Assembly: GCF_026240945.1 (NCBI RefSeq)
Contig: NZ_JAPFPY010000006.1
Span: 124,001-188,000, forward strand
Length of the DNA stretch: 64,000 nucleotides
Reading direction: 5' to 3'
Source of the DNA: Mycolicibacterium sp. J2
GTDB taxonomy: Bacteria > Actinomycetota > Actinomycetes > Mycobacteriales > Mycobacteriaceae
Positions 51,956 through 61,175 of the stretch are shown here, piece by piece; the stretch's first letter is position 1, and each line of letters opens with the position of its first letter. A model generated the notes under the pieces. The model saw nothing but the letters and a program-made list of their open reading frames with translations, was not told the DNA's origin and did not search any database. The position numbers and the translations under genes are program-made.

Positions 51956-51983
51956 GACACGACGTGGGTGGTGATCCGGTTCA
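51956..51983 (-). promoter_or_regulatory. SigL-type autoregulated promoter
   Basis: On the minus strand TGAACC (51983-51978), a 16-base spacer and CGTGTC (51961-51956) match the SigL consensus I know from M. tuberculosis (TGAACC...CGTGT). The -10 ends ~17 bases before the sigL GTG, leaving room for the GGAGG. This indicates that SigL drives its own operon with rslA. Confidence 0.75.
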
Positions 51984-52011
51984 AAGGTACGCGTTTGCCC
52001 GAATCGGAGCG

Positions 52012-52812
52012 TCAAGCCTGCAGCAGGGTCAGGATGCGCGGCCCGTCCTCGGTGACCGCCACAGTGTGTTCCCAATGCGCGGCGCGGGAGCCGTCGGTGG
52101 TGACGACGGTCCACTCGTCATCGAGGATCTTGGTCTTGGTGGTGCCCAGGGTGAGCATCGGCTCGATGGCCAGCACCGAGCCGACCGCCAGGTACGGACC
52201 CCGCCCCGGTGACCCCTCGTTGGGCAGGAACGGGTCCATGTGCATCTCACGGCCGATGCCGTGGCCCCCGTAACCGGCGACGATGCCGTACTTGCGAGCG
52301 TGGCGGGCCGCCGCTGCACGGGTGCCGGTCTCGATGGCGTGCGACACGTCGGTGAGCCGGTTACCCGGAACCATCGCCGCGATGCCGGCCTCCATCGACA
52401 GCCGGGTGGCCTCGGAGAGCAGTTCGTCGGCGGCGATCAACGTGCCGACACCGAAGGTGACGGCCGAGTCGCCATGCCACTTGTCCAGGATCGCCCCGCA
52501 GTCGATCGAGACCAGGTCGCCGTCGGCCAGTACCTCGTCATCGGACGGGATACCGTGCACGACGCGGTCGTTGACGGAGGCGCAGACGGTGGCCGGATAG
52601 CCGTGGTAGCCGAGGAAGGACGGCACCCCGCCGCCATCGCGGATCACCGCTTCGGCGACGCGATCCAATTCGCCGGTGGACACGCCCGGCGCCGCGGCCC
52701 GCTGGACGGCCTGCAACGCCGCCGCGACGAGCGCACCGGCGGCCGCCATGGCATCGAGCTCACCGGCACTGCGCTGCGCAACGGTCTTACGCCGCCCGGG
52801 CACCGAGATCAC
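52012..52812 (-). CDS. map: Methionine aminopeptidase, type I
   Basis: The 266-aa enzyme removes N-terminal Met from new proteins. Metal ligands are visible in [20 protein letters not shown] (two Asp), [16 protein letters not shown] (His), [11 protein letters not shown] (Glu) and the C-terminal [11 protein letters not shown] (Glu). The N-terminus lacks a long SH3-type extension. GTG start; it follows adk by 11 bases in the secY-adk-map run, as in M. tuberculosis mapA. Confidence 0.96.
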   Translation of the reverse strand: MISVPGRRKTVAQRSAGELDAMAAAGALVAAALQAVQRAAAPGVSTGELDRVAEAVIRDGGGVPSFLGYHGYPATVCASVNDRVVHGIPSDDEVLADGDLVSIDCGAILDKWHGDSAVTFGVGTLIAADELLSEATRLSMEAGIAAMVPGNRLTDVSHAIETGTRAAAARHARKYGIVAGYGGHGIGREMHMDPFLPNEGSPGRGPYLAVGSVLAIEPMLTLGTTKTKILDDEWTVVTTDGSRAAHWEHTVAVTEDGPRILTLLQA

Positions 52813-52823
52813 GGTCGCCTACT

Positions 52824-53369
52824 TCAGCGGCCGAGCGCGTGCAGCGCCCGCGCGAACACCTCGTCCAGGGAGCCCACGGCATCGACGGTCTTCAGCTCAC
52901 CGGCGTAGTAGTCCAGCAGCGGCGCGGTTTCCTCGCGGTACACCTTGAACCGGTTGCGGATGACCTCTTCGGTGTCGTCGGCGCGGCCGCGGCCCTTGAG
53001 GCGCTCCACCAGTTCGTCCTCGGGGACCCGGAACTCCACCACCGCGTCCAGCGTCAAGCCGCGCTTGGCCAGCATTTCCTTGAGCGCCTCGGCCTGTTCG
53101 ACCGAGCGCGGGAAGCCGTCGAGGATGAACCCGGCGGCCGCGTCGTCGGCGTCGATGCGGTCGTCGACCAGCGCGTTGGTCAGCGTGGCGGGCACCAGGT
53201 CGCCGGCATCCAGGTACTTCTTGGCTTCCAGACCCAGCGGCGTCCCGTTGCTGATGTTGTGCCGGAACAGGTCGCCGGTGGAGATCTGCGGGATCCCGAG
53301 CTTCTCGGCCAGTTTCTCTGCCTGTGTGCCTTTTCCGGCACCTGGCGGGCCGAGCAAAACGATTCTCAC
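52824..53369 (-). CDS. adk: Adenylate kinase
   Basis: The 181-aa kinase interconverts ATP, AMP and ADP. Walker A is [20 protein letters not shown], and the AMP-binding [11 protein letters not shown] and [13 protein letters not shown] segments are present. The LID is the short form ([15 protein letters not shown]), typical of actinobacterial Adk. It lies 16 bases after secY and 11 before map, so it is co-transcribed. Confidence 0.97.
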   Translation of the reverse strand: MRIVLLGPPGAGKGTQAEKLAEKLGIPQISTGDLFRHNISNGTPLGLEAKKYLDAGDLVPATLTNALVDDRIDADDAAAGFILDGFPRSVEQAEALKEMLAKRGLTLDAVVEFRVPEDELVERLKGRGRADDTEEVIRNRFKVYREETAPLLDYYAGELKTVDAVGSLDEVFARALHALGR

Positions 53370-53385
53370 TTCGGGGAACCCTCTC

Positions 53386-54711
53386 TCACTTCAAAAAACC
53401 CTCGTAGTTGCGCTGCATGAGCTGGCTCTCGATCTGTTTGACCGTGTCGAGGCCGACACCGATCATGATCAGCACGGCCGTACCGCCGAATGGCAGGTTC
53501 TGTACCGACCCGGAGTTACCGATCTCCAGGAACAGGTTGGGCAGCACGGCGATCACACCGAGGTAGATCGATCCCGGAAGAGTAATACGGCTCAGCACGT
53601 AGCGCAGGTAGTCCGCGGTCGGCTTGCCCGGCCGGATACCCGGGATGAAGCCACCGAACTTCTTCATCTCGTCCGCCCGCTCGTCTGGGTTGAACGTGAT
53701 GGAGACGTAGAAGTAGGTGAAGAAGATGATCAGGCCGAAGTAGATCGCGATGTACACGGGATCGGCCGGATTGGTCAGGTAGTTCGCCACGAACCGGTCC
53801 CACCAGCCGTTACTGGGCTCGGACCGGCCGCTCTGGATCAGCTGGGTGATCAGGTGCGGGATGTAGATCAGCGACGACGCGAAGATCACCGGGATGACGC
53901 CGGCCTGGTTGACCTTCAGCGGCAGGTAGGTCGATGTGCCGCCGTACATGCGCCGGCCGACCATGCGCTTGGCGTACTGCACCGGGATGCGCCGCTGGCC
54001 CTGCTCGACGAACACCACGCCGACGATGATCGCCAGGGCGGCCACACAGACGGCGGCGAAGACCAGGCCGCCGCGGCTGTCCAGGATGGTCTTGCCCTCG
54101 GACGGGATGCGAGCGGCGATACCCGCGAAGATCAGCAGCGACATGCCGTTGCCGATGCCGCGTTCGGTGACCAGCTCGCCCATCCACATGACCAGCGACG
54201 CGCCTGCGGTGAGCACCAGCACGATGACGATCAGGCCGAAGATCGAGGTGTCGTCGATGATGTCCAGGTTGCAACCCTGCAGCAGGCCGCCGTTGGCGGC
54301 CAGGGCCACGATGCTGGTGCCCTGCAGGATGGCCAGCGCGACGGCCAGGTAACGCGTGTACTGCGTCATCTTGGCCTGGCCGGCCTGGCCTTCCTTGCGC
54401 AGCTGCTCGAACCGCGGGATCACCACCGTCAACAGCTGCACGATGATGCTGGCGGTGATGTAGGGCATCACGCCGACGGCGAACACCGTCAGCTGCAACA
54501 GCGCGCCACCGGAGAACAGGTTGATCAGCGAGTAGATCTGCGCGGAGCTGCCGCCACTGACCTGCTCGATGCATTTCTGCACGTTGGGGTAGTTGACGCC
54601 GGGCGACGGGATCGATGCGCCGACCCGGTAGAGGATCACGATTGCCAGCGTGAACAGGATCTTGCGCCTGAGGTCGGCCGTCCGCAATGACGAGATGAAA
54701 GCCGAAAGCAC
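53386..54711 (-). CDS. secY: Preprotein translocase subunit SecY
   Basis: The 441-aa channel of the Sec translocon has ten membrane helices, the plug region after TM1 ([17 protein letters not shown]) and the cytoplasmic loops [20 protein letters not shown] and [21 protein letters not shown] used the GTG giving [20 protein letters not shown], which has GGAGG upstream and matches the M. tuberculosis length. The promoter for secY-adk-map should lie in the ~200 bases upstream. Confidence 0.97.
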   Translation of the reverse strand: MLSAFISSLRTADLRRKILFTLAIVILYRVGASIPSPGVNYPNVQKCIEQVSGGSSAQIYSLINLFSGGALLQLTVFAVGVMPYITASIIVQLLTVVIPRFEQLRKEGQAGQAKMTQYTRYLAVALAILQGTSIVALAANGGLLQGCNLDIIDDTSIFGLIVIVLVLTAGASLVMWMGELVTERGIGNGMSLLIFAGIAARIPSEGKTILDSRGGLVFAAVCVAALAIIVGVVFVEQGQRRIPVQYAKRMVGRRMYGGTSTYLPLKVNQAGVIPVIFASSLIYIPHLITQLIQSGRSEPSNGWWDRFVANYLTNPADPVYIAIYFGLIIFFTYFYVSITFNPDERADEMKKFGGFIPGIRPGKPTADYLRYVLSRITLPGSIYLGVIAVLPNLFLEIGNSGSVQNLPFGGTAVLIMIGVGLDTVKQIESQLMQRNYEGFLK

Positions 54712-54911
54712 TCTTCCTCCTGCGCAGCCGAGCACTTGTCGCGGCGTGCCAATGGGGCTGGTTGATCCAGCGTTTTGGTCAAGTCGTGCGCGGTGCCCGG
54801 TTCAGCTGCTCCCAGCCTGCACAGTCGCGCGTCAAACAGTCTACGAGAGTAACAGTTGGCCGCCGTTGTCCCGTCCCCGGTGGAACGGACGGCGCCGGCC
54901 CGCACAGAGTG

Positions 54912-55595
54912 TCATCGGGGCATCTTCGCTTCGATCGCGGCGGCGATGTCGGCGGCCGCCGCGATGGGCTGCGGCTGCTGCGGCTTACAGGCCTGGATGT
55001 CCAGGATCAGGTTCGCGGCGACGGCCAGCGCCCGCTGGCAGGACCGGATCTGGTCACCGGCGGTACGGGTGTACGGCATCGTCAGCACGCTGTCCGACTT
55101 GTCCAGGTTGCCGCTCACCCACTTCGGCAGCGTCTGCTCGTTGAGTCGGATGTTGACGGTGTGGTTGGTGCACTTGGACCACCGGCCGGCCGAATCGTCG
55201 AAGAACGCCCGGGCCGCGTCGGCCGTGCGGTAGGTGACCGCCGACTGCACCACGAGACTGTCCCATTGGTCGCTGTTGGGTGTGCGCAACATTTGCTGAC
55301 GCAGCGTCTTGTAGTGGCTTGGGTCGTAGATCGGGGCCTCGTTGACCTGCCACACGCCCAGGCAGTTGAGGTTGGGCAGCAGGTTGCGATGATCACCCAT
55401 CACGTCGACCGGGTTCTGCGGCGTCATGCCGGAGGTGCCCATGATCGCGTCCACGTCCTTGGCGCTCAGCAGCAACCCCGGCAGCGCCGAGTCGGCCACG
55501 GGTTTGGGTGCCGCGGCGGCACCCGACTCCGATCCCGACGAGCAACCGGCCAGCCCGAGGGCGAGGGCGAGCGCCCCCACAACGATGATCTTCAC
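54912..55595 (-). CDS. PknH-sensor-like lipoprotein
   Basis: The 227-aa lipoprotein has a signal peptide with lipobox LAGC (Cys18) and a PknH_C-type sensor domain. Four further Cys (NLNCLG, WSKCTN, RSCQRA, QACKP) fit the two disulfides of that fold. The family includes mycobacterial LppH/LpqQ-like proteins of unclear ligand. It faces secY across ~200 bases and is 4 bases from the next gene's end, so the two are probably co-transcribed. Confidence 0.85.
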   Translation of the reverse strand: MKIIVVGALALALGLAGCSSGSESGAAAAPKPVADSALPGLLLSAKDVDAIMGTSGMTPQNPVDVMGDHRNLLPNLNCLGVWQVNEAPIYDPSHYKTLRQQMLRTPNSDQWDSLVVQSAVTYRTADAARAFFDDSAGRWSKCTNHTVNIRLNEQTLPKWVSGNLDKSDSVLTMPYTRTAGDQIRSCQRALAVAANLILDIQACKPQQPQPIAAAADIAAAIEAKMPR

Positions 55596-55599
55596 CGGG

Positions 55600-56154
55600 T
55601 CAGGCGTGCGTCCCGGCCGCGGCGCAGGCTTCCTGAACTTTGGTGGCCTGGTTGTTCATCTCGGTGGCGGTGCTGTTGAGGCTGTCGCCGGGAATGCGCA
55701 GTCCCATCTTCACCAGCAACTTGGTGGCCCCCAGCGACCAGGTCCGCATCGGGTCGGAGATGTCGCCGGGCAGCCCCGGCGTGTTCGCGGCGTCCATGGC
55801 CATACCGGCCGCCTCGCGCAGCGCGGTCCGTCCGGTGGTATTGCTGCTGGCCACCGCCGGGTCGTTGTAGTCCGAGCCCTCGAACGAATCGGCGAAATCG
55901 CCGTAGTACGTGGCGGATGCGTCCAGCACCTGGGCGAACTGCCCGCACGCCGCGACCGCCGCGGGATCGGCGTTCTCCGATGTGATGGCGCCGACCTGCA
56001 CCTGGGTCACCTGCGCCGCCGGGCCGGGGGCCGCGGTATCGGAATCGACATCGTCGGCGTGGGCGGTGACGGCGCCGGCCAGTCCGATGCCGAACGCGAC
56101 GATCGACACCACCCCGGCCCTTCCGGTCGTGGCGACCAACCGAGATGACTTCAC
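55600..56154 (-). CDS. Small secreted protein of unknown function (184 aa)
   Basis: GTG preceded by TTTGGAGGAAGAGTC gives a protein with a signal peptide (about 1-33, ending VTAHADD), then a helical mature part with CGQFAQVLDASATYYGDFAD and the final QATKVQEACAAAG, so one possible disulfide. Many mycobacteria have such 150-200 aa exported proteins without a known role. The gene ends 4 bases before the lipoprotein start. It diverges from the MspA-like genes. Confidence 0.75.
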   Translation of the reverse strand: MKSSRLVATTGRAGVVSIVAFGIGLAGAVTAHADDVDSDTAAPGPAAQVTQVQVGAITSENADPAAVAACGQFAQVLDASATYYGDFADSFEGSDYNDPAVASSNTTGRTALREAAGMAMDAANTPGLPGDISDPMRTWSLGATKLLVKMGLRIPGDSLNSTATEMNNQATKVQEACAAAGTHA

Positions 56155-56504
56155 GACTCTTCCTCCAAATAAGTTCGGTTCACGGCCCCGGCTGACGAAC
56201 CGGCGCCGAGACGGCAACTCGACTCACGGTCCATTCGTCACGTGTCCAAACGGTGAACGAGCACCCAACGACCGGTTTCCATTCACCGTCCATTCGTTTG
56301 CGCCGGTCTGTGGGAATCATTGGGGGCGATTGTGATTCCGACAAGAACCCCAGCTCGAAGACGCCCACTCGACGGGAACAGGGCGTGGATTATTCGCTCG
56401 CCGTTCACCGTCTGGAAACCCGGTCATTGGACGCTTCGTCGCGACGTATTCGTTACACATCCGTTGAACTCTGGATTCGACCACGAGAGGGCGATTTCAC
56501 CACC
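56155..56504. promoter_or_regulatory. Divergent regulatory region with repeated CACSGTCCATTCGT motif
   Basis: In this 350-base gap CACGGTCCATTCGT at 56225-56238 recurs as CACCGTCCATTCGT at 56284-56297, 59 bases apart. CGGTGAAC at about 56251-56258 is partly mirrored by GTTCACCG at about 56403-56410. Such repeats suit binding by a dimeric regulator serving one or both flanking genes. No clear gene lies inside, although the frame leading into the porin-like gene is open. Confidence 0.45.
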
Positions 56505-57194
56505 ATGATGAACCAACTTGCCGCTCTGGCTGCCTGCGTGCTGGTGCCGGTTGCGACTGCACCTCTCGCGCTGGCGGACCCGGTGCCGCCTCCCCCGGCC
56601 CCCGATTCCGCAATCGTGCCAGTGGATCCCACCAATCCGCTGCCGCCCGAGGGCGCCGTTCCGTCCGGGGCCCCGGGCGTGCTGAACACCCCCGACGGTT
56701 GGCACCTGGAGGTATCCGGAAGCAACGAGACCCAGCTGCCGGTCGCCCCGCTCACCACCGCCATCTCGTCGCGCGAGTACCTGGTCGCCGGCACCTTCAC
56801 CGGCAAGATCACCGGCAGCGGCAAGACGAAGCTGACCGGCGGCAGCCTGGAGGCCGGTGAACAGATCGGCTGCGGCATCATCTCCGACGAGACCGAGATC
56901 AACCCCGGCGCCAGCCTCAGCCCGGCCATCAACCTCCCGTTCACCAACGCCACCACCGGTATTGGCGTTTCGCTGCAGGGCAAGATCTACCTGAAGCCGG
57001 GCACGGTGACCACGGTCGCCATCGACAAGAAGAAGTTCAAGGGCACCACGACCCGCGTCACCATCACCGGCGTGCGCATCAAGACCGATCAGTGCGCCGG
57101 TCAGTCGTTCATCCGCTCGTACGCCACGTTGACGAGCTCGACCGACAACACCGATGACGTGATCACCTACCTCGGTGTCACCAAGGCCGTCTGA
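56505..57194 (+). CDS. MspA-family porin-like protein 1
   Basis: The 229-aa protein has a signal peptide (about 1-23, LALADP) and a Pro-rich linker to residue ~60. An MspA-fold domain follows: SSREYLVAGTFTGKITGSGK, LEAGEQIGCGI, and the C-terminal SFIRSYATLTSSTDNTDDV aligns with the MspA FARLIASTGDSVTTYG end. MspA forms octameric outer-membrane pores. This protein differs by its N-terminal extension and two Cys (GCGI, DQCAGQ), so pore function is probable but unproven. Two adjacent ATGs are possible. Confidence 0.85.
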   Translation: MMNQLAALAACVLVPVATAPLALADPVPPPPAPDSAIVPVDPTNPLPPEGAVPSGAPGVLNTPDGWHLEVSGSNETQLPVAPLTTAISSREYLVAGTFTGKITGSGKTKLTGGSLEAGEQIGCGIISDETEINPGASLSPAINLPFTNATTGIGVSLQGKIYLKPGTVTTVAIDKKKFKGTTTRVTITGVRIKTDQCAGQSFIRSYATLTSSTDNTDDVITYLGVTKAV

Positions 57195-57222
57195 CCACCT
57201 GCCAACCGGAACGGAAGAAAAC

Positions 57223-57882
57223 ATGTTGAAGCGTTTTGCCATTGCGGCCACTTGCATGGCGCTCCCGCTCGCGACCGCGCCGCTCGCGCTGGCCGATCCG
57301 CCGGTCGAGGACGCCGGCCCGCCGCCGGACAACGGTGTGGTCGCGTCGGCCGAGCCCGGCGTCGTGACCACCCCGGACGGCTGGGTGCTGACGGTCGCGG
57401 CCAAGGATGAGACCCAGCTGCCCGTGGCGCCGCTGACCACCGCCGTCTCGTCGCGCGAATATCTGGTGGGCGGCACGTTCACCGGTACGGTCACCGGTAA
57501 GGGCAAGACCACGCTCAAGGGCGGCACGCTCGAGGCCGGTTACCAGATCGGTTGCGGCATCGAGCTCGGCCAGGTCCGCCTGATCGGCCAGGTCGGTGCG
57601 CAGGTCAACTTCGGCCTGGTCACCGGTGTCGTCCCGACCGGTGTGTCGTTCCCGATCTCGGGCACCATCGAGATCCACGCCAAGCCCGGCACCGTGTCCA
57701 ACGTCGCCGTGGACAAGAAGGAATACAAGGCGGCGCCAGTCCGCGTCACCTTGAAGGACACGCACATCAAGGTCGACGGTTGCGTCGGTCAGTCGTTCCT
57801 GCGTTCCTACGCCACGCTGACCAGCTCGACCGAGGACACCGACGACATCGTGGCCTACTACGGCGTGACCAAGTCTGTCTGA
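57223..57882 (+). CDS. MspA-family porin-like protein 2
   Basis: The 219-aa paralogue of the preceding gene has signal peptide LPLATAPLALADP, VSSREYLVGGTFTGTVTGKG, LEAGYQIGCGIELGQV and a matching C-terminus SFLRSYATLTSSTEDTDDIV. LEAGYQIGCGI is closer to true MspA (LELGYQIGFPW) than paralogue 1. Cys positions are kept in both, suggesting a structural disulfide. The 28-base gap with GGAA upstream suggests co-transcription. Confidence 0.87.
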   Translation: MLKRFAIAATCMALPLATAPLALADPPVEDAGPPPDNGVVASAEPGVVTTPDGWVLTVAAKDETQLPVAPLTTAVSSREYLVGGTFTGTVTGKGKTTLKGGTLEAGYQIGCGIELGQVRLIGQVGAQVNFGLVTGVVPTGVSFPISGTIEIHAKPGTVSNVAVDKKEYKAAPVRVTLKDTHIKVDGCVGQSFLRSYATLTSSTEDTDDIVAYYGVTKSV

Positions 57883-57889
57883 CATCACC

Positions 57890-58585
57890 ATGGTTGTCAC
57901 GCCAGATCGCTTCGTCCGCAACCGATTCGCGGTTGCCATGGCAGCCGGCGTGGCCGGAATCGCAGCGGCGGTCGCCTTCCCGGCGGCCGCCGTTGCGGAC
58001 CCTCCGGCCCCGGATCCGCTGCCCGCACCGGGTGATCCCGCTCCCCCGCCACCGGCCGGCCCGACGGTGCCCGTCATCGGTGCGCCTTTAGGACCCGAAG
58101 GTTTCAATGTCTTGTCCCAGAACGGTTTACCGCCGGCACCGGTGACCGGCGCGCTCGGGGCGCCCGCGGTCAACGGGCTGGATCGCGATACCGTGCTCGG
58201 TCAGCTGCCGGCCCCGTCGGCTCCCGGCGCCAATCCGGGCACCCCGCCGAACCTGAACGTGTTCAACAACGCCTACGGGCTTCCGCAGTGCCTGGTGCCG
58301 TCGGCACCCGGCAAGTGCGAGCAGTTCGACGTCGAACCGGGCCAGGAGAACGCGGATGTGAGCAAGCGGGAATGGTTCGGCCGGTACATCGACCTATACC
58401 GCGACGGCCGGCTCCGGGGCGGATTGCTCGGTCAGATGCCGCAGCAGCAACTCGGCGAGCCGCTGCCCGGTACCGCGCCACCCCCGGGCACCAACATTCC
58501 GCCCGGCCTCGTGCAGTACCTGCCCGACCCGCCACCGCCGCCGGACGGGGCGCCACCTGTTCCGGCACCGGCACCGCCGGGTTGA
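57890..58585 (+). CDS. Proline-rich exported protein
   Basis: The 231-aa protein has a signal peptide (about 1-35, AAAVADPP), a Pro/Ala-rich region, a compact core (FNNAYGLPQCLVPSAPGKCE with two Cys, then REWFGRYIDLYRDGRLRGG), and a Pro-rich C-terminus. No domain recognised. It starts 7 bases after the second MspA-like gene, so a shared envelope role is likely. A strong hairpin closes the unit 15 bases downstream. Confidence 0.72.
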   Translation: MVVTPDRFVRNRFAVAMAAGVAGIAAAVAFPAAAVADPPAPDPLPAPGDPAPPPPAGPTVPVIGAPLGPEGFNVLSQNGLPPAPVTGALGAPAVNGLDRDTVLGQLPAPSAPGANPGTPPNLNVFNNAYGLPQCLVPSAPGKCEQFDVEPGQENADVSKREWFGRYIDLYRDGRLRGGLLGQMPQQQLGEPLPGTAPPPGTNIPPGLVQYLPDPPPPPDGAPPVPAPAPPG

Positions 58586-58599
58586 TCCATGACGATGAG

Positions 58600-58644
58600 A
58601 GAGGCCGTGCCCCAACGGCTTCGGCACAACGGGGCGCGGCCTCT
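58600..58644 (+). terminator. Intrinsic terminator-like hairpin after MspA-like operon
   Basis: AGAGGCCGTGCCCC at 58600-58613 pairs with GGGGCGCGGCCTCT at 58631-58644 (14 pairs, one U-G wobble) around a 17-base loop. There is no U-tract, which is common for mycobacterial terminators. From here to the next start at 58930 there are ~285 bases without a gene; the sequence is less GC-rich and should hold the promoter of the repeat protein. Confidence 0.65.
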
Positions 58645-58929
58645 GTCATCAACGCGAACCGCTGATCATCGGCTCCTCGCGGGACGCCCGGAATACCGAT
58701 GCGTGCCTCTCAGCAAATGTCCGACATCGCCGATTGGCTAGTTGTACAACTTCTGTTCACCCTGCGTCAAAAGCGGCGAATTCCCGTTGTTCACATGGCA
58801 ATAACCAGTTCAAGAGGTATCGATCCCATCGCTGACGATGAGGAAAACTCTTGCTAAAGTCAGCCATCGCAGCAAGTCTTCTTGCGTATATTTATCTCGA
58901 TCAATCGAGCACTCAAATAAGGGGTTCCG

Positions 58930-61026
58930 GTGCGAACAGTCCTGCAGTTACCCGTTGCCGCACTCACCGCGGTGTGCATTTCTGTACCAGCGGCCGGCGC
59001 ACCGGTGGCGCACGCCGCCAGTGCGGCCCCCGGGGCCGCGACGCACGTCTCGACGGCGGACGTCAGTCTGGCCGCTGCGCGCTCTGACCTGAGGCTGGTC
59101 TTCGCGAGGGTCGGCGGACAGCCGGCCGTCGGCACCGCTGTTGCGGGTGCGTCCGCGAAGCCGCAGGTGGAGATCCTCGCGCTGCCGCCAAGTGCCGCAG
59201 CCGAAGTCGCCACCAACGGTACGAGCGGGGTTCCCTCGGCGGTGGTCGAGGCGGGCCGGGTTGCCGCCACCAAGATCCTGGCCGCCGCCAACGAGGCGTC
59301 GTTGTCCACCGTGACCGCGAGCACCACCCCGACCGACAACGTGTTGTCCCGTGCGCTGCAGGGTGTTTGGAACTTCGGCCTGTGGACCGGCTCCAGCAGC
59401 GTCCCACCGCTGCCCGCCGGCTTCGACACCAAGACCTACACCTCGATCCTCAAGGTGCTGTCGAACCTGGTCAACGTCGGCCTGCTGCCCTTCACCGTGG
59501 CCAACCAGGTGCTGCAGGGCCAGTGGAGCGCCATCCCCACCAACATCACCAACACCCTCAACACGTTCACCACCTCACTGGGCCGGCTGCCGGCCTCGTT
59601 CCAGGAGACGCTGAACTGGATCATCAACGGCACGGTCCCCGCCGCCACGGCGACGACCGCCAGCGCGCTGGCGGCCACGCCCGGCGCCACCTCGACCGCG
59701 ACCGCGACCGCGACCGACAACGTGTTGTCCCGTGCGCTGCAGGGTGTTTGGAACTTCGGCCTGTGGACCGGCTCCAGCAGCGTCCCACCGCTGCCCGCCG
59801 GCTTCGACACCAAGACCTACACCTCGATCCTCAAGGTGCTGTCCAACCTGGTCAACATCGGCCTGCTGCCCTTCACCGTCGCCAACCAGGCGTTGCAGGG
59901 CCAGTGGAGCGCCATCCCCACCAACATCACCAACACCCTCAACACCTTCTCCACCTCACTGGGCCGGCTGCCCGGCTCCTTCCAGGAGACCCTGAACTGG
60001 ATCATCAACGGCACGGTGCCCACCGCCACGGCGACCACCGCCGGCGCCGTGCTGGCCACGCCGGCGGCCAACGCCACGGTGTCACCGAATGCGGCAGCCG
60101 CCGCCACGGCCACCGACAACGTGCTCAGCCGTGCGCTGCAGGGCGCCTGGAACATCGGGCTGTGGACCGGATCCAGCAGCGTCCCGCCGCTGCCCGCCGG
60201 ATTCGACACCAAGACCTACACCTCGATCCTCAAGGTGGTCTCGAACCTGGTCAACATCGGCCTGCTGCCCTTCACCGTCGCCAACCAGGCGTTGCAGGGC
60301 CAGTGGAGCGCCATCCCCACCAACATCACCAACACCCTCAACACCTTCTCCACCTCACTGGGCCGGCTGCCCGGCTCCATCGGGCAGACCCTGCACTGGA
60401 TTGTCACCGGGACCGCCACCACCGCCACCGTCAAGCCGACCACACTGGCGGCCGGGGCCACCACCGCCGTGGCAGGGACCACGACGGCCGATACGGTGAC
60501 CGCGAAGGGCGCCAAGAACCCGGCCGAGACGGGCACCGGCACCAAGAGCACCACCGGCACCGGCACCGGCACCGACGGTGCAGGCACCGGGGACACGGGC
60601 GGCACGAATACCGGTGCCGCGGGTGGCACCAAGGAGTCCTCGGGCACCGAATCCGGTGCCACCGGCGGATCGACGGCCGGCGCCCCGGGCGAGACCAAGC
60701 CCGGTGACAGCAAGCCGGGCGACAGCAAGACCGGCGACGACAAGTCCGGTGACGCCGCTGCGGACACGACCAAGGACACGACGAAGGACACGACGAAGGA
60801 CACGACCAAGGGCTCGACCACCGGCAAGCACAGCGCCGGCAGTGGGACCTACGGCCGGCACGCCCGCCAGGACGACGGCGGCGACTCGAGCGCGTCGGCG
60901 TCGAGCGGCACGTCGACCACGTCCTCGACCGGCGGCCGGCACCGCAAGCCCGAGGGCAGCAGCTCGACCGGCTCCACCGGCTCGTCGTCATCGTCGACGG
61001 GTGGCGAACACAGCTCGGCCGCCTGA
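58930..61026 (+). CDS. Secreted protein with three near-identical ~100-aa repeats
   Basis: The 698-aa protein has a signal peptide (about 1-29, PVAHA) and a first domain to ~130. Three copies follow, at about 136-237, 263-364 and 396-495, of a domain beginning NVLSRALQGVWNFGLWTGSS and ending GRLP(A/G)S...LNWII(N)GTV. A ~190-residue Ser/Thr/Gly-rich tail, with TKDT repeats and basic patches, ends the protein. Linkers are Thr/Ala-rich. AAGGGG precedes the GTG. No known family; the design looks like a surface protein of stalk-and-repeat type. Confidence 0.82.
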   Translation: MRTVLQLPVAALTAVCISVPAAGAPVAHAASAAPGAATHVSTADVSLAAARSDLRLVFARVGGQPAVGTAVAGASAKPQVEILALPPSAAAEVATNGTSGVPSAVVEAGRVAATKILAAANEASLSTVTASTTPTDNVLSRALQGVWNFGLWTGSSSVPPLPAGFDTKTYTSILKVLSNLVNVGLLPFTVANQVLQGQWSAIPTNITNTLNTFTTSLGRLPASFQETLNWIINGTVPAATATTASALAATPGATSTATATATDNVLSRALQGVWNFGLWTGSSSVPPLPAGFDTKTYTSILKVLSNLVNIGLLPFTVANQALQGQWSAIPTNITNTLNTFSTSLGRLPGSFQETLNWIINGTVPTATATTAGAVLATPAANATVSPNAAAAATATDNVLSRALQGAWNIGLWTGSSSVPPLPAGFDTKTYTSILKVVSNLVNIGLLPFTVANQALQGQWSAIPTNITNTLNTFSTSLGRLPGSIGQTLHWIVTGTATTATVKPTTLAAGATTAVAGTTTADTVTAKGAKNPAETGTGTKSTTGTGTGTDGAGTGDTGGTNTGAAGGTKESSGTESGATGGSTAGAPGETKPGDSKPGDSKTGDDKSGDAAADTTKDTTKDTTKDTTKGSTTGKHSAGSGTYGRHARQDDGGDSSASASSGTSTTSSTGGRHRKPEGSSSTGSTGSSSSSTGGEHSSAA
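59332..60414 (+). repeat. Three tandem ~300-bp coding repeats
   Basis: Copies start at ACCGACAACGTG at 59332, 59713 and 60112 and run ~305 bases each, separated by 72-90 bases of variable linker. Copies 1 and 2 are identical over long stretches at the DNA level (for example the first ~130 bases), and copy 3 differs at more third positions. This implies recent duplication or gene conversion and a risk of copy-number change. Confidence 0.9.
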
Positions 61027-61044
61027 CACCGGCCCGCCATTCGA

Positions 61045-61075
61045 CGAGGCCCTCAGCGTCGCGCTGGGGGCCTCG
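61045..61075 (+). terminator. Intrinsic terminator-like hairpin after repeat protein
   Basis: CGAGGCCCTCAGCG at 61045-61058 pairs with CGCTGGGGGCCTCG at 61062-61075 around a three-base loop, with one wobble; one further A-T pair extends the stem. It lies 19 bases after the repeat-protein stop and is followed by TTGCTGT. It separates that gene from the methyltransferase array. Confidence 0.75.
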
Positions 61076-61175
61076 TTGCTGTCCGGGGTGACGTCTGGCT
61101 GGGCATTCAGTTTCGAGGCGTACAGTCGAGATTGTTCATTACATCAGCTAACTAAAGTGGGACAGGGGGCTTGTG

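Noticed and set aside
56150..56180. TGAACC upstream of the 184-aa secreted protein as a SigL promoter
   Set aside because: The only downstream CGTG is ~21 bases away and overlaps the start codon, so spacing is wrong.
59332..60414. CRISPR-like array
   Set aside because: The repeats are ~300 bp, in frame and coding; spacers are Thr/Ala linkers.
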